Below, in pieces: positions 1 through 9,369 of a stretch of DNA of 64,000 nucleotides; position 1 is the stretch's first letter; each line of letters opens with the position of its first letter. Below the pieces are notes generated by a model. That model was not told the origin of the DNA, searched no databases, and saw only the letters and a program-made list of their open reading frames with translations. The stretch is from UBA12170 sp964293475 (GTDB lineage Bacteria > Bacteroidota > Bacteroidia > Bacteroidales > UBA12170), in contig CAXYYJ010000012.1 of NCBI GenBank assembly GCA_964293475.1, forward strand, positions 31,101-95,100, written 5' to 3'. A program made the position numbers and the translations under genes.

Positions 1-2
1 TC

Positions 3-2120
3 AAACCCACGGAGAAATACCCCATCGACAAGATTGCCGAGCTCAATGGAATCTTAGGCAGTATGGCAGCAGCTCAGGCTGAATACGATGCCTTGATTCT
101 GAAAGCCGACGGTTTCCTGGGGCAGAAAGACTACGCCAAAGCCATAGACAACTACAAAGCAGCTTTGGTAATAAAGCCTGTGGAGGAATATCCAAAAAAC
201 CAATTGAAACTCATCGACGGAATTCTGGTTCAGTTAGCCGAAGCTCAAAGGAAATACGATGCTTTGATTAAGGAAGCCGATGGATTTTTTGTAAAACAAC
301 TCTGGACATCGGCCTTGCCCAAATATCAGGGAGCATTGGAGATGAAGCCCGCTGAAATTTATCCCCAGGAACAAATCAGGCTCATCAACGAAAAACTCAA
401 TGCCGAAGCCCAAAACAAGGCCAACTACGATGCTTTGATAGCTCAGGCTGACCAGTTTTTCCAAAAAGCTGATTATAATAGTGCTTTACCCAAATACGAA
501 CAGGCTTCTCTGCTCATGCCAGCAGAGAAATACCCAAAGGATAAAATGAACGAAATCAGAGCCTTGCTGGATGCATTTGCTAAGAAATCGGCGGAGTATG
601 ATGCGATTATTTTAAAAGCCGACGAGTGGTTCAAACAAGAAGTTCTGGATAAATCGAAGGAACAATACCAGCTGGCCTCTGCAATTTTCCCCGACAGAGC
701 TTACCCCAAAGACCAGATTCTTAAAATTGACGAGCTCTGGAAACGCAAGGGTCAGTACGAAGGCTATATCACCGAAGGCGACGAGCGGTTTAAGGCAAAA
801 CTCTACCCGGAAGCGCTCGAATCGTTCAATAAAGCTTTGGTAATTATGCCAGAAAAGGAATATCCGCAGAAGAAAATCAAAGAAATACAAACCATTCTCG
901 ATGCTTTGGCGCTGATAAAGGCTGCTTATGACGAGGCCATCAGAAAGGGCGATGCAGCTTTTGCAATTTCCGACTTCGAAGTGGCGAAGAAAAGCTATCA
1001 GGATGCCCTCACTCAATTACCAACTGAGGCATATCCACGGCAGAAAATCATGGAAATAGACCAGATTTTACAAGACATGGCTCGCAAGAAAATGCAGTTC
1101 GATAAGATTATGGCTCAGGCCAATACCGCTTATGATGCTAAATCCTATGATGCTGCCTTGGCCAAATACAAGCAAGCATTGGAAATTCTTCCCAACGAAA
1201 AACTGCCACAGGAGCGGATTCTTGAAATCAATAATATTCTGGCTAATATGGCCGATAAACAAGGCCGCTTCGATGCATTGGTAGCACAAGGCGACCAGGC
1301 TTTCAATGCTCAGGATTACCCAATGGCCATCAATCTTTTTGAACAGGCTCAAGCCATTTTCCCCTACGAAACCTATCCGCCACAAAAAATTGCTGAAGCT
1401 AAAGCAGCCTTGGCCAAAATTCAGCGGGAGATTGATGTGGCTTATCAAAAAGCCATTGAAGAGGGTGACAGAAACTTCAAAAAACGCGATTGGGATCCGG
1501 CCAAAAAAGGCTATCAGCAGGCCAGCGAGATTAAGTCTTCCGAGCTTTATCCCAAGGAAAAACTCGCGGAGATAAACAGCATTCTCGAAAAAGATTTGGT
1601 GGCCAAGCAAAAAGAGTACGATAAATACATTGCCGATGGCGAGCGCTTTTACGGCACCAAATACTACCAGGAAGCCATTCTATCCTTCGAGAAAGCTTTG
1701 GGGGTATTCCCATTTGAGAAATATCCCGCCGAAATGATCGACAAGATTTTTGAGCTCATTAAGAAAACATCTATGGTTCATATTCTTGACGAAAAAATGA
1801 CCATTCCACGCAATCACGAAGAGAAATTTAAATTTGAACCCATCGCATTTAAGGACAGAAGTGAGAACTATATTTTGCTGGAAATCAGAACTGTAAATCC
1901 AGGTGAACAAGTGAAGCTTTTCGTGAATTTTGGTAATGGTGGCGCTCAAAACGGGGGATACAGCATTCCACTGAAAAACAGCGATGGTTACCACAGCTAT
2001 TTTGTGAGCATTGGTAAACAGGTTCGTTGGGTAAATCAGGAAAACGATTATATAAGTCTTTTGCCCGAAGGCGGTGATGTGGAAGTGAAACTAATAAAAA
2101 TTTCAAGAAACGGGATTTAA
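3..2120 (+). CDS. Long TPR-like repeat protein (3' part; 5' end outside window)
   Basis: The frame is open to the left edge, so the true start lies upstream; the first in-window Met is at 63. From there about ten units of 57 residues follow, each with a pattern like YDALIxxADxxFxxKDYxxA, then YxxALxxxP, ExYP and a closing IxEIxxIL helix. This two-helix periodicity is TPR/SEL-like. After the repeats, roughly 100 residues form a separate, beta-rich C-terminal domain (from about residue 580 counted from 63) that I do not recognise. There is no membrane segment in the visible part. The units are diverged at the amino-acid level, so this is an old repeat array. A scaffold or cell-envelope protein-protein interaction role is inference. 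It converges on the transaldolase gene. Confidence 0.8.
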   Translation, partial: KPTEKYPIDKIAELNGILGSMAAAQAEYDALILKADGFLGQKDYAKAIDNYKAALVIKPVEEYPKNQLKLIDGILVQLAEAQRKYDALIKEADGFFVKQLWTSALPKYQGALEMKPAEIYPQEQIRLINEKLNAEAQNKANYDALIAQADQFFQKADYNSALPKYEQASLLMPAEKYPKDKMNEIRALLDAFAKKSAEYDAIILKADEWFKQEVLDKSKEQYQLASAIFPDRAYPKDQILKIDELWKRKGQYEGYITEGDERFKAKLYPEALESFNKALVIMPEKEYPQKKIKEIQTILDALALIKAAYDEAIRKGDAAFAISDFEVAKKSYQDALTQLPTEAYPRQKIMEIDQILQDMARKKMQFDKIMAQANTAYDAKSYDAALAKYKQALEILPNEKLPQERILEINNILANMADKQGRFDALVAQGDQAFNAQDYPMAINLFEQAQAIFPYETYPPQKIAEAKAALAKIQREIDVAYQKAIEEGDRNFKKRDWDPAKKGYQQASEIKSSELYPKEKLAEINSILEKDLVAKQKEYDKYIADGERFYGTKYYQEAILSFEKALGVFPFEKYPAEMIDKIFELIKKTSMVHILDEKMTIPRNHEEKFKFEPIAFKDRSENYILLEIRTVNPGEQVKLFVNFGNGGAQNGGYSIPLKNSDGYHSYFVSIGKQVRWVNQENDYISLLPEGGDVEVKLIKISRNGI

Positions 2121-2142
2121 TCCCGTTTCCTACATTTTTTCT
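2107..2142. terminator. Perfect inverted-repeat terminator between convergent genes
   Basis: GAAACGGGA (2107-2115) pairs with TCCCGTTTC (2121-2129), leaving a five-base loop that contains the TAA stop codon of the repeat-protein gene. A T-run follows on the plus strand. The transaldolase stop codon on the other strand begins directly after the stem, so one hairpin probably serves both genes. Confidence 0.75.
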
Positions 2143-3086
2143 GCAATAAACTGCTCTAATTTCACCAAATCAACGCTGAATTTTCTGATTCCTTCGGCCA
2201 ATTTTTCGGTGGCCATAGCGTCCTCATTCATCAACCAACGGAAAGATATTTCATCGGTGGGAATCTCTTCAATCTCCATTTGAAGTGCCATCTTAGCATC
2301 TAATTGGGGTGAAATTTCCAGAGAGCTGTTTTCGAGTTCGGCCAGCAGGTTGGGGGAGATGGTCAACAAGTCGCATCCGGCAAGCTCAATAATCTCTTCC
2401 TTATTGCGGAAACTGGCGCCCATGATTTCGGTTTTGTAACCAAACTTTTTATAATAGTTGAAAATGGCGGCAACCGATAAAACACCGGGGTCTTCGGTAG
2501 CATCAATATGACTTACGCCGCGGTCTTTTTTATACCAATCGAGAATCCGACCCACAAAAGGCGAAATCAGCTGAACCCCAGCTTTGGCACAGGCAATGGC
2601 CTGAACCTGACTGAAAAGCAATGTCAGATTGGTGTGAATGCCTTCTTTCTCGAGTACTTCGGCTGCACGAATTCCTTCCCAGGTGGCCGCAATTTTTATA
2701 AGGATTCTTTCTTTATCAATGCCAGCCTGAGCATACAAATTAATAAGTTTATGTGCTTTTTCGATGGTTTTTACAGTATCGAACGAAAGGCGGGCATCCA
2801 CTTCGGTGCTTACTCGTCCGGGAACGATTTTTAAAATTTCCAGTCCAAAATTCACTGCCAAAACATCTAAAGCATGTTCCAATTGCTCATTTTTCGAACT
2901 GCTAAAAGATTTTGCCACCAATAAAGCCTGTTCGACCAAATGACTGTATTTTTTATCCTGAGCCGCAGCATAAATCAAAGAAGGATTTGTTGTGGAATCT
3001 AATGGTTTAAACTGTTTAATGGATTCAAAATCGCCAGTATCGGCCACCACTTTTGTGAATTTTTTGAGTTGTTCCAAACTGTTCAT
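2130..3086 (-). CDS. tal: Transaldolase
   Basis: Transfers a dihydroxyacetone unit between sedoheptulose-7-phosphate/glyceraldehyde-3-phosphate and erythrose-4-phosphate/fructose-6-phosphate in the non-oxidative pentose phosphate pathway (cytoplasm). The 318 residues match the length of the TalB-type enzyme. Visible signatures are the N-terminal TTNPSL motif, the RILIKIAATWEG segment carrying the Schiff-base lysine (about residue 132), the THxNLTLLFS-like strand and ISPFVGRILDW. The DUF4268 gene starts the adjacent unit 52 bp away on the same strand. The gene ends against a shared convergent terminator. Confidence 0.95.
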   Translation of the reverse strand: MNSLEQLKKFTKVVADTGDFESIKQFKPLDSTTNPSLIYAAAQDKKYSHLVEQALLVAKSFSSSKNEQLEHALDVLAVNFGLEILKIVPGRVSTEVDARLSFDTVKTIEKAHKLINLYAQAGIDKERILIKIAATWEGIRAAEVLEKEGIHTNLTLLFSQVQAIACAKAGVQLISPFVGRILDWYKKDRGVSHIDATEDPGVLSVAAIFNYYKKFGYKTEIMGASFRNKEEIIELAGCDLLTISPNLLAELENSSLEISPQLDAKMALQMEIEEIPTDEISFRWLMNEDAMATEKLAEGIRKFSVDLVKLEQFIAEKM

Positions 3087-3138
3087 TGGTTTTGTATTTA
3101 TTTGGTTTATAATAATTTAAATTGATTTATCAGTCGAT

Positions 3139-3612
3139 TTAGACCAAATCCTGCTGGTTTACTTTTATAATGTCTTTATAATATTCCAGCCAATCTTCAA
3201 ATTTAATCATCTGCTTAAAAAAGAAGGAATAAACATCTGGCCAACAGTTTCTATCAAAAATATTGACCTGTTCTTTTATCATGGCAATTCTGATGATGTC
3301 TTTTCCGGTTTCGAGTGCAAACATATCGTCCCAAATCAATTCATTGTTAAACTCGGTGTCGAGCAATGTTTTAAGGCCCAGGAATTTATTCCAGTAAGCA
3401 ACTCTGCTGTCGATGGATTTGCTCACCACATCAATGCTTACGGAGGCCATTTTTTCGTCAATATGGAATTTTAAATCCACTGCTTTGATTCCGGTATTTT
3501 GCATGACCCAGGTTTTTGGCCGGCCCATTCTCTTTCTTTTGGGGGCTGAATATTTGGTGAAACCTTCCCAAAAAGCCTGTCTTATATTTTTCGATTCTTC
3601 TTTTGATAACAT
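3139..3612 (-). CDS. DUF4268-family protein
   Basis: A 157-residue soluble protein resembling the Bacteroidota DUF4268 family: an N-terminal helix (EESKNIRQAFWEGF), a GxKxVDLKFHIDEKMASVSI strand region and a C-terminal WPDVYSFFFKQMIKFEDWLEYYK helix. DUF4268 domains also occur at the end of some nuclease-like proteins, but no nuclease motif is visible here. The function is unknown. It lies between rnhB and tal on the same strand and could be read with tal. Confidence 0.7.
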   Translation of the reverse strand: MLSKEESKNIRQAFWEGFTKYSAPKRKRMGRPKTWVMQNTGIKAVDLKFHIDEKMASVSIDVVSKSIDSRVAYWNKFLGLKTLLDTEFNNELIWDDMFALETGKDIIRIAMIKEQVNIFDRNCWPDVYSFFFKQMIKFEDWLEYYKDIIKVNQQDLV

Positions 3613-3620
3613 ATTGGGGT

Positions 3621-3628
3621 CAAAAATA
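3621..3628 (-). promoter_or_regulatory. Candidate -7 element for the DUF4268 gene
   Basis: On the minus strand this reads TATTTTTG, matching the Bacteroidota TAnnTTTG element, only eight bases ahead of the start codon, which implies a very short leader. No clear -33 TTG was seen. Confidence 0.3.
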
Positions 3629-3680
3629 CTTTTTCTATCTCGTTAATTGGGTTATTGTTTGCGTTTTTTCTGCGGAATGT

Positions 3681-4280
3681 TCAAAGCTCAAGTTTCAGTT
3701 GTTCGGTCATGTTGAAGGTTAGCCGATGTAAGTCAGTAGTTCCATATTGCGCAATGGCTCTTTTATGCTGTGGAGTCGGATAACCTTTATTTTGCAGCCA
3801 AAAGTACTGTGGATGAGTTTGATGAGCCTTTTCCATATATTCATCACGATATGTTTTTGCCAGAATAGATGCGGCTGCAATCGACATCATTTTTTCGTCG
3901 CCTTTTACAATACATTGATGGGGTATTTTCTCAAAAGCTTTAAAGCGGTTTCCGTCGACGAGAATAAAATCGGGTTTATGGGAAAGTTGCGCCAACGCGC
4001 GGTGCATGCTTAAAATGCTGGCATTTAGTATGTTTATCTCGTCAATCTCCTGTGGTGAACAAACACCAACCGCCCAGCTCAACGCTTCCTTTTCAATGAT
4101 TAGGCGAAGCATATTCCTGTTTTTGGCACTAAGTTTTTTGGAATCGTTGAGAAGCTCGTTTTCGAAATGAGAGGGCAGGATTACAGCAGCGGCAAAAACC
4201 GGACCTGCAAGGCATCCTCTTCCGGCTTCATCGCAGCCGGCTTCCAGTTTAAAATCACTCGAAAAGCATTTTTGAAGCAT
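3681..4280 (-). CDS. rnhB: Ribonuclease HII
   Basis: Endonuclease that cuts the RNA strand of RNA-DNA hybrids and removes misincorporated ribonucleotides. At 199 residues it is the usual size. The family signature EAGCDEAGRGCLAGPV (first catalytic DE pair) is near residue 13, followed by the SKKLS motif, the central FILVDGNRF strand with the third acidic residue, and the SIAAASILAKTYRDEYM helix. The start overlaps the end of the upstream membrane-protein gene by 26 bp, which suggests translational coupling. This start is kept because no later Met precedes the first catalytic motif. Confidence 0.96.
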   Translation of the reverse strand: MLQKCFSSDFKLEAGCDEAGRGCLAGPVFAAAVILPSHFENELLNDSKKLSAKNRNMLRLIIEKEALSWAVGVCSPQEIDEINILNASILSMHRALAQLSHKPDFILVDGNRFKAFEKIPHQCIVKGDEKMMSIAAASILAKTYRDEYMEKAHQTHPQYFWLQNKGYPTPQHKRAIAQYGTTDLHRLTFNMTEQLKLEL

Positions 4281-5259
4281 AGACCAAATAATACTTATTA
4301 AACAAAAGCAATAGAATGAAGGAGGTGAAAATTATATCGAAGAATATTTTCCGCTTTTTTATGGTTCGCAGATAATACCCAATCACAGCCGCAATGGGAA
4401 GAAGGTAGAGCTGACTGACCGAGCTTGAACCCCCCAGCCAAAATGCAATGAGGGTAATAAACAGAAGCCAAAGGGTTAATGAGGTCTTTTTTCGAATGGA
4501 AATGATTCTTCCGGGCATCTCGGGAACAATTTTTAAAAGACTCAGCAGCAGAAAGAAGGAGAGTATACCCAGAACAATATATTGGAATGTGCCTTGCGGA
4601 AGACTCCATTGAAACCCTGCTTTTAGAATCTGTTTCCATTCCATGTCGATTGCAAACAACAAATCGTACCAAAACAAATAGGAAAGTAGAAAAATATAAG
4701 GGGTTATTAGCCCAATAAGCGTAATGGGCATGTAACGCCAGCTATAGTTTTGAAACACAAAAAAGCTTATCCAAACCAAAAATATCATAAAGATATTTCC
4801 ATAACCCAAAAAGCTTGATAATGCAATCAGAATAGACGCCCCGAAAAAGCTATTATTGGGGTTGTTATCGTCGAAACTCTTCAATAGAAAACTAAAAGTT
4901 AGGGTTATCAGGAAAAGATTAAGAATATTAAGAAGTTGATATTGAAAAGGTTGTAAAAAGTTGAAGAGTGCAATAACGAGTAATGCGGGTAAAAAATTAA
5001 GATGATGGTTCAGTTGATTCCGGGTGAGGAGGTCTTTTACGTAGAAAGCATAAAGCACCTGAAGAATGAGTACGAGAGTTTGATAAATCCAGTTCATTTT
5101 TAAAAAGGGTGCCAGACAGCTGATTTTTAAAAATAGGGTATTCGTTGGCCAAAACAAGGTTTTGTCTTGCATAAAATCCGGAATGGCAAACAGAATGGCA
5201 AATAAAACTACGAGAGCAATTTGACCATAAAAAGACTTTTTGAACAAATATAAAATCAC
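4255..5259 (-). CDS. DUF6427-type polytopic membrane protein
   Basis: A 334-residue hydrophobic protein with about nine to ten predicted membrane segments and no large soluble domain. It resembles the Bacteroidota-restricted DUF6427 family (N-terminal LFKKSFYGQIALVVLFAILFA, then an FWPTNTLFLK loop). No catalytic motif is seen and the function is unknown. It sits between purD (19 bp gap) and rnhB (26 bp overlap), so it looks like part of an operon beginning at the glycosyltransferase gene. Confidence 0.75.
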   Translation of the reverse strand: MILYLFKKSFYGQIALVVLFAILFAIPDFMQDKTLFWPTNTLFLKISCLAPFLKMNWIYQTLVLILQVLYAFYVKDLLTRNQLNHHLNFLPALLVIALFNFLQPFQYQLLNILNLFLITLTFSFLLKSFDDNNPNNSFFGASILIALSSFLGYGNIFMIFLVWISFFVFQNYSWRYMPITLIGLITPYIFLLSYLFWYDLLFAIDMEWKQILKAGFQWSLPQGTFQYIVLGILSFFLLLSLLKIVPEMPGRIISIRKKTSLTLWLLFITLIAFWLGGSSSVSQLYLLPIAAVIGYYLRTIKKRKIFFDIIFTSFILLLLFNKYYLVYASKMLFE

Positions 5260-5278
5260 GAAATTGAGTTTTAAGGGT

Positions 5279-6550
5279 TTAAATATCGAATCCTATATCT
5301 CTGCGATAGTATTTGCCGTCGAAATGAATAGTTTCTGCCATTGAAAACACTTGTGCAAGCGCTTCTTCGCGGGTGTCGGAAAGACTTGTTATGGCCATCA
5401 CACGGCCTCCATCGGTTACTACACCATGCGGTGTGGCTTTGGTGCCGGCATGAAACAGCATGGTATTTTCCGCTCCATCACAGCCAGAAATAAGTTTCCC
5501 TTTCTCATAGGCATCGGGATAGCCTTTGGAGACTAACATTACCGAAACCGCAGTTTTTGGAGATATTTCGATGGGGAAATTGTGAAGTCTTTGTTCGCTC
5601 ATAGCCACGAATAATTCCAGCAAATCTGTTTTTAACCGCGGCATCACGCTCTCTGTTTCCGGATCGCCCATACGAACATTATATTCTATTACATAAGGAT
5701 GGCCTTTTACGTTGATGAGTCCAAAAAATATAAACCCCTGATAATCAATTTTTTCATTTTGAAGCCCATAGATGGTTGGCTCAATGATTCGTTCCTTCAC
5801 CAGATTTAAAAATTTTTCATCGGCAAAAGGCACTGGTGAAACAGATCCCATTCCACCGGTATTTGGACCCGTATCGCCTTCTCCAATTCGCTTATAATCT
5901 TTGGCTTCGGGAAGCAGAACATAAGACTTGCCATCGGTGAGTACAAAGACCGATAATTCTACCCCACTTAAAAACTCTTCAATAACCACCTGATTGCCAG
6001 CGGAACCAAATTTATCGCTTAGTAAAATATCTTTAAAAGCTTCTATTGCTTCATCCAAATCTTCGAGAATTAAAACCCCTTTTCCACTGGCCAGTCCATC
6101 GGCTTTAAGCACATAGGGCGATTTAATATCTTTCAGAAACTCAATTCCATCGTTGATGCTTTTCTTGTCAAATGTTTTGTGATGAGCCGTTGGTATGTGA
6201 TATTTGTTCATGAATCGCTTGGCAAAGTCCTTGGAGCCTTCCAGCTGAGCGCCTTCTTTTTTTGGCCCAATTACAGCAATATGGCTTATTTCAGGGTCAT
6301 TAGCTATTTCATTATGAATGCCGTTTACCAAAGGAACCTCCGGACCAACCACAACCATATCTATCTTTTCTGATAAAAGAAAACTTTTGAGCTGGCTCAT
6401 ATTTTGATAATCGATGTCCACATTTTTGCCCACCTCCATTGTTCCGGCATTTCCCGGGCAGGTGAATAGCTGCTTTAGAAGTGGGCTTTGCGCCATTTTC
6501 CATGCCAATGTATGTTCACGGCCACCAGAGCCCAGCAGTAGTACATTCAT
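5279..6550 (-). CDS. purD: Phosphoribosylamine--glycine ligase
   Basis: ATP-dependent ligation of phosphoribosylamine and glycine to GAR, step 2 of purine synthesis. The 423 residues are full length. Visible features: N-terminal VLLLGSGGREHTLAWK, the VVGPEVPLVNGI loop, the ATP-grasp region with LKADGLASGKGV, the GPNTGGMGSVSP glycine-binding loop and the metal-binding EYNVRMGDPETE motif. It is spaced 10 bp after the glycosyltransferase gene and 19 bp before the DUF6427 gene on the same strand. Confidence 0.97.
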   Translation of the reverse strand: MNVLLLGSGGREHTLAWKMAQSPLLKQLFTCPGNAGTMEVGKNVDIDYQNMSQLKSFLLSEKIDMVVVGPEVPLVNGIHNEIANDPEISHIAVIGPKKEGAQLEGSKDFAKRFMNKYHIPTAHHKTFDKKSINDGIEFLKDIKSPYVLKADGLASGKGVLILEDLDEAIEAFKDILLSDKFGSAGNQVVIEEFLSGVELSVFVLTDGKSYVLLPEAKDYKRIGEGDTGPNTGGMGSVSPVPFADEKFLNLVKERIIEPTIYGLQNEKIDYQGFIFFGLINVKGHPYVIEYNVRMGDPETESVMPRLKTDLLELFVAMSEQRLHNFPIEISPKTAVSVMLVSKGYPDAYEKGKLISGCDGAENTMLFHAGTKATPHGVVTDGGRVMAITSLSDTREEALAQVFSMAETIHFDGKYYRRDIGFDI

Positions 6551-6560
6551 GATGTTTAAT

Positions 6561-7688
6561 TTATTGATTTACTGTTTTTTCTATCGATTTCCAAAGTTCA
6601 TCGGCTGTATTCTGCCAATGAAAATCAAGTTTTCGTTTATTTCCTTTGGCAATATATTCCTCACGCAGGTCGGCGTCATAGGCCATTTTGGTCAGAGCTT
6701 CAGCAATTTCGTCCACCGAAAAGGGGTTTACCAAATAGGCTGCATCTCCCGCAACTTCGGGCATGGAGGTAACATTTGATGTAATAACCGGGGTTTCGGT
6801 ATAAAAAGCCTCCACAATGGGAATCCCAAAACCTTCGAAATAAGATACATAGGTCAAAGCAATGGCTGCTGCCAAAGCTTTGTGAAGCTCTATGGAATTG
6901 AGTCTGCCACTAAAAACCACATCGGCTTTAAAGTTCATGTTTTCATAAGCCTGAAAGATGGCTTCGGTTTTAAACATTTTTTCGCCCACAATCAGCAATT
7001 TGATATGCAACCGATCCTGAATCTTGAATTTATCAAAAGCCAGCAAAAGATTTACAAGATTTTTTCTGGGGTTTAAGGCGCCAATAAAGATAAAATAGGG
7101 TTTCCCACCTGTATGTTTTTCAATGATAAGCTTCTTAATATTGTGTTGAAGCGGGATAAATTTCTCATTGGCACCATTGTAAACCACATCAATCTTATCC
7201 TCGCTAATTTTATACTGCTCGGTAATGTCTTTTTTTGAGTAGTGAGAAACAGTGGCAATACGGGTGGCCTTTTTGGCAAACTGGGGAAAGTATTTGCGAT
7301 AATAATACCGTTCCATTTTTGGCAAATCCATGGGATAATGCTCAAAATTTAAATCATGAAAAACCGCAAGAGTTTTCACTGGTGAATTCAGGGGAATATA
7401 ACCATCGGGCGACAGGAACAAATCAACCTGATATTTCTTAAGTATTTTAGGAATACTGTGGTTGAACCAAATATAATAAAGAAACGGATGACGAGCCGGA
7501 GGACCAATAACCACAGGGGTTATATTGGGGCCGAAAATAAAATCGTAATGGTAAGGGCGGTCAAAAATAAAAATGAATTCGTGCTCTTTATGTTGCTGCG
7601 TCAATCTTTTCAGGCTTTCGTATGTAAACCATCCAATCCCTTCTAATTTGTCCTTGAGTAATAATCTGGTATTGACAGCTATTTTCAC
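6561..7688 (-). CDS. GT4-type glycosyltransferase
   Basis: A 375-residue GT-B fold glycosyltransferase (family GT4 style). The C-terminal half shows the donor-binding features: FIFIGALNPRKNL, then EGFGIPIVEAF (the EX7E region) and the following ITSNVTSMPEVAG and LVNPFSVDEIAEAL segments. The donor and acceptor sugars cannot be told. It is divergent from the flippase/Wzz/ligase genes across a 100-bp promoter region, so it likely contributes to the same surface polysaccharide although it is co-directional with purD. Confidence 0.9.
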   Translation of the reverse strand: MKIAVNTRLLLKDKLEGIGWFTYESLKRLTQQHKEHEFIFIFDRPYHYDFIFGPNITPVVIGPPARHPFLYYIWFNHSIPKILKKYQVDLFLSPDGYIPLNSPVKTLAVFHDLNFEHYPMDLPKMERYYYRKYFPQFAKKATRIATVSHYSKKDITEQYKISEDKIDVVYNGANEKFIPLQHNIKKLIIEKHTGGKPYFIFIGALNPRKNLVNLLLAFDKFKIQDRLHIKLLIVGEKMFKTEAIFQAYENMNFKADVVFSGRLNSIELHKALAAAIALTYVSYFEGFGIPIVEAFYTETPVITSNVTSMPEVAGDAAYLVNPFSVDEIAEALTKMAYDADLREEYIAKGNKRKLDFHWQNTADELWKSIEKTVNQ

Positions 7689-7730
7689 TTACAATGGTTG
7701 TTAATTATCAAATTCCGATTGAAATATCAT

Positions 7731-7749
7731 TAAATTTGCCGCAAAGATA
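7731..7749. promoter_or_regulatory. Divergent, nearly overlapping -7 elements for the glycosyltransferase and flippase genes
   Basis: TAAATTTG (7731-7738, plus) and the reverse-strand TATCTTTG (7742-7749) both match TAnnTTTG and lie three bases apart, giving a near-symmetric TTTGCCGCAAA core. Neither has a clean -33 TTG at the usual spacing. Confidence 0.45.
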
Positions 7750-7788
7750 CAAGATTGACCGGTATTTAGCCTTCCGAAAATCATTTTT

Positions 7789-9246
7789 ATGCAGAGAAAG
7801 TTTATTACTAACCTGGGTTTGCTCCTGTTGCTCAATTTGCTCATTAAGCCATTTTGGGTTTTTGGTATCGACCGGACTGTGCAAAATGTGGTTGGTTCGG
7901 AGGATTTTGGTTTTTATTTCACTGTACTCAATTTCAGCTTTCTGTTCAATATCCTTCTCGATTTTGGCATCACCAACTTCAATAACAGAAACATTGCCCA
8001 AAATACTCATCTCTTAGCCAAGCATTTTTCGCGGCTGGTAACCATGAAATTGGTTTTGGGATTTTTGTATTTTCTTGTAACACTGGGCTTTGGCTATGGT
8101 TATGGTTATCGTGGAAGCCAGCTCAGTCTGTTGGCTTTGGTGGGTTTCAATCAGTTTTTATTGTCATTTATCCTCTATTTGAGATCCAATATTTCCGGAA
8201 TGCTCATGTTTCGAACCGAAAGCATTATGTCAGTGCTCGACCGGCTACTAATGATTTTAATCATGGCGGTGCTTCTATGGGGAAATGTTACCCAGGCTCC
8301 TTTTAAGATTGAGTGGTTTGTGTATGCTCAGACGGTGAGCTATATTATTGCACTTTTTGTGGCTTATCTAATCGTTGTTGTAAAAAGTAAATCATTGACA
8401 ATAAGCTGGGACTGGCCATTTTTTCTCATGATTATGCGAAAAAGTATGCCATTCGCCCTTCTCACCCTGCTCATGACTATCTACAATCGTATTGATACCG
8501 TGATGATGGGAAAGCTCTTGAACGAAGAAATCTCAGCAGAACAGGCGGGCATTTATGCACATGGATACAGAATTCTCGATGCCACCAATCAAATAAGTTT
8601 TTTGTTTGCCGTTTTTCTACTTCCTCTGTTTTCACACATGATTAAACAGGGGCAGGAACTCATCAAGATAATTAAAATATCTTTTTCCATTCTTATTGTA
8701 GCTACGGGAATGCTGGCTGTAACAACATTTTTCTACAGCTATGAATTCATGGACCTATTATACGAGCACCATATTGATGAATCGGGTAAGGTTTATGCCC
8801 TCATGATTTTTGGAATTGTTGCCATGTCAACTTCCTATATTTTTGCAACTCTTCTCACTGCCAACGGCAACCTTAAGGAACTCAATATCATAGCTGGATT
8901 GAGTGTGGTAATAAGTTTGGTTCTTAATTATAGCCTTGTTCCTGAATATTATGCAAAAGGGGCTGCTATTGCAAACCTTTGTGCACTAACGTTTAGTGCT
9001 TTAGCTCAGCTATGGGTGGTTCACAGGGTATTTAATTTTAACCCCGAAATTCAGTTTACCATCAGAATGTTAGTCTTTTGGACAATCGCGGTGCTGCTCA
9101 CCTATTTTAGCAAGCAATTTATCGAAATTGACTGGATAGTAAAAATTGGGTTGCTTTTTGCCATCATGTTTGTTCTCGCAATAGCATTGAGATTGTTCAA
9201 TCTGAAGGAGTTTTTTGGCTATTTGAAAGAAAGAGAGCTAAGTTAG
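7789..9246 (+). CDS. Polysaccharide flippase (Wzx/MATE-like)
   Basis: A 485-residue membrane protein with about twelve to fourteen hydrophobic segments. It fits the MOP superfamily that flips undecaprenol-linked oligosaccharides. The RNSEDFGFYFTVLNFSFLF-like N-terminal region and the central YNRIDTVMMGKLL segment are typical of Wzx proteins. It is followed by two Wzz-like genes and an O-antigen ligase/polymerase, so a role in exporting a surface glycan is well supported. The substrate is unknown. Confidence 0.88.
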   Translation: MQRKFITNLGLLLLLNLLIKPFWVFGIDRTVQNVVGSEDFGFYFTVLNFSFLFNILLDFGITNFNNRNIAQNTHLLAKHFSRLVTMKLVLGFLYFLVTLGFGYGYGYRGSQLSLLALVGFNQFLLSFILYLRSNISGMLMFRTESIMSVLDRLLMILIMAVLLWGNVTQAPFKIEWFVYAQTVSYIIALFVAYLIVVVKSKSLTISWDWPFFLMIMRKSMPFALLTLLMTIYNRIDTVMMGKLLNEEISAEQAGIYAHGYRILDATNQISFLFAVFLLPLFSHMIKQGQELIKIIKISFSILIVATGMLAVTTFFYSYEFMDLLYEHHIDESGKVYALMIFGIVAMSTSYIFATLLTANGNLKELNIIAGLSVVISLVLNYSLVPEYYAKGAAIANLCALTFSALAQLWVVHRVFNFNPEIQFTIRMLVFWTIAVLLTYFSKQFIEIDWIVKIGLLFAIMFVLAIALRLFNLKEFFGYLKERELS

Positions 9247-9335
9247 TTTGATTTATTTCCAAATACAGCTTCAATATAAGGTTCGATTTATTGGCCATTT
9301 GCGATTTTTTATCTTCCTATTTGGGAAATAAATTC

Positions 9336-9343
9336 TATTTTTG
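9336..9343 (+). promoter_or_regulatory. Candidate -7 element ahead of the first Wzz gene
   Basis: TATTTTTG matches TAnnTTTG and lies 26 bp upstream of the start codon. The intergenic gap of 123 bp after the flippase gene allows a separate promoter. No well-spaced -33 motif. Confidence 0.4.
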
Positions 9344-9369
9344 GCCTTTCTTAATGATTCAAATCAATA

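Noticed and set aside
612..1610. Long minus-strand frames opposite the repeat protein
   Set aside because: They repeat with the same 171-base period as the sense repeats, so they are by-products of the repeat array.
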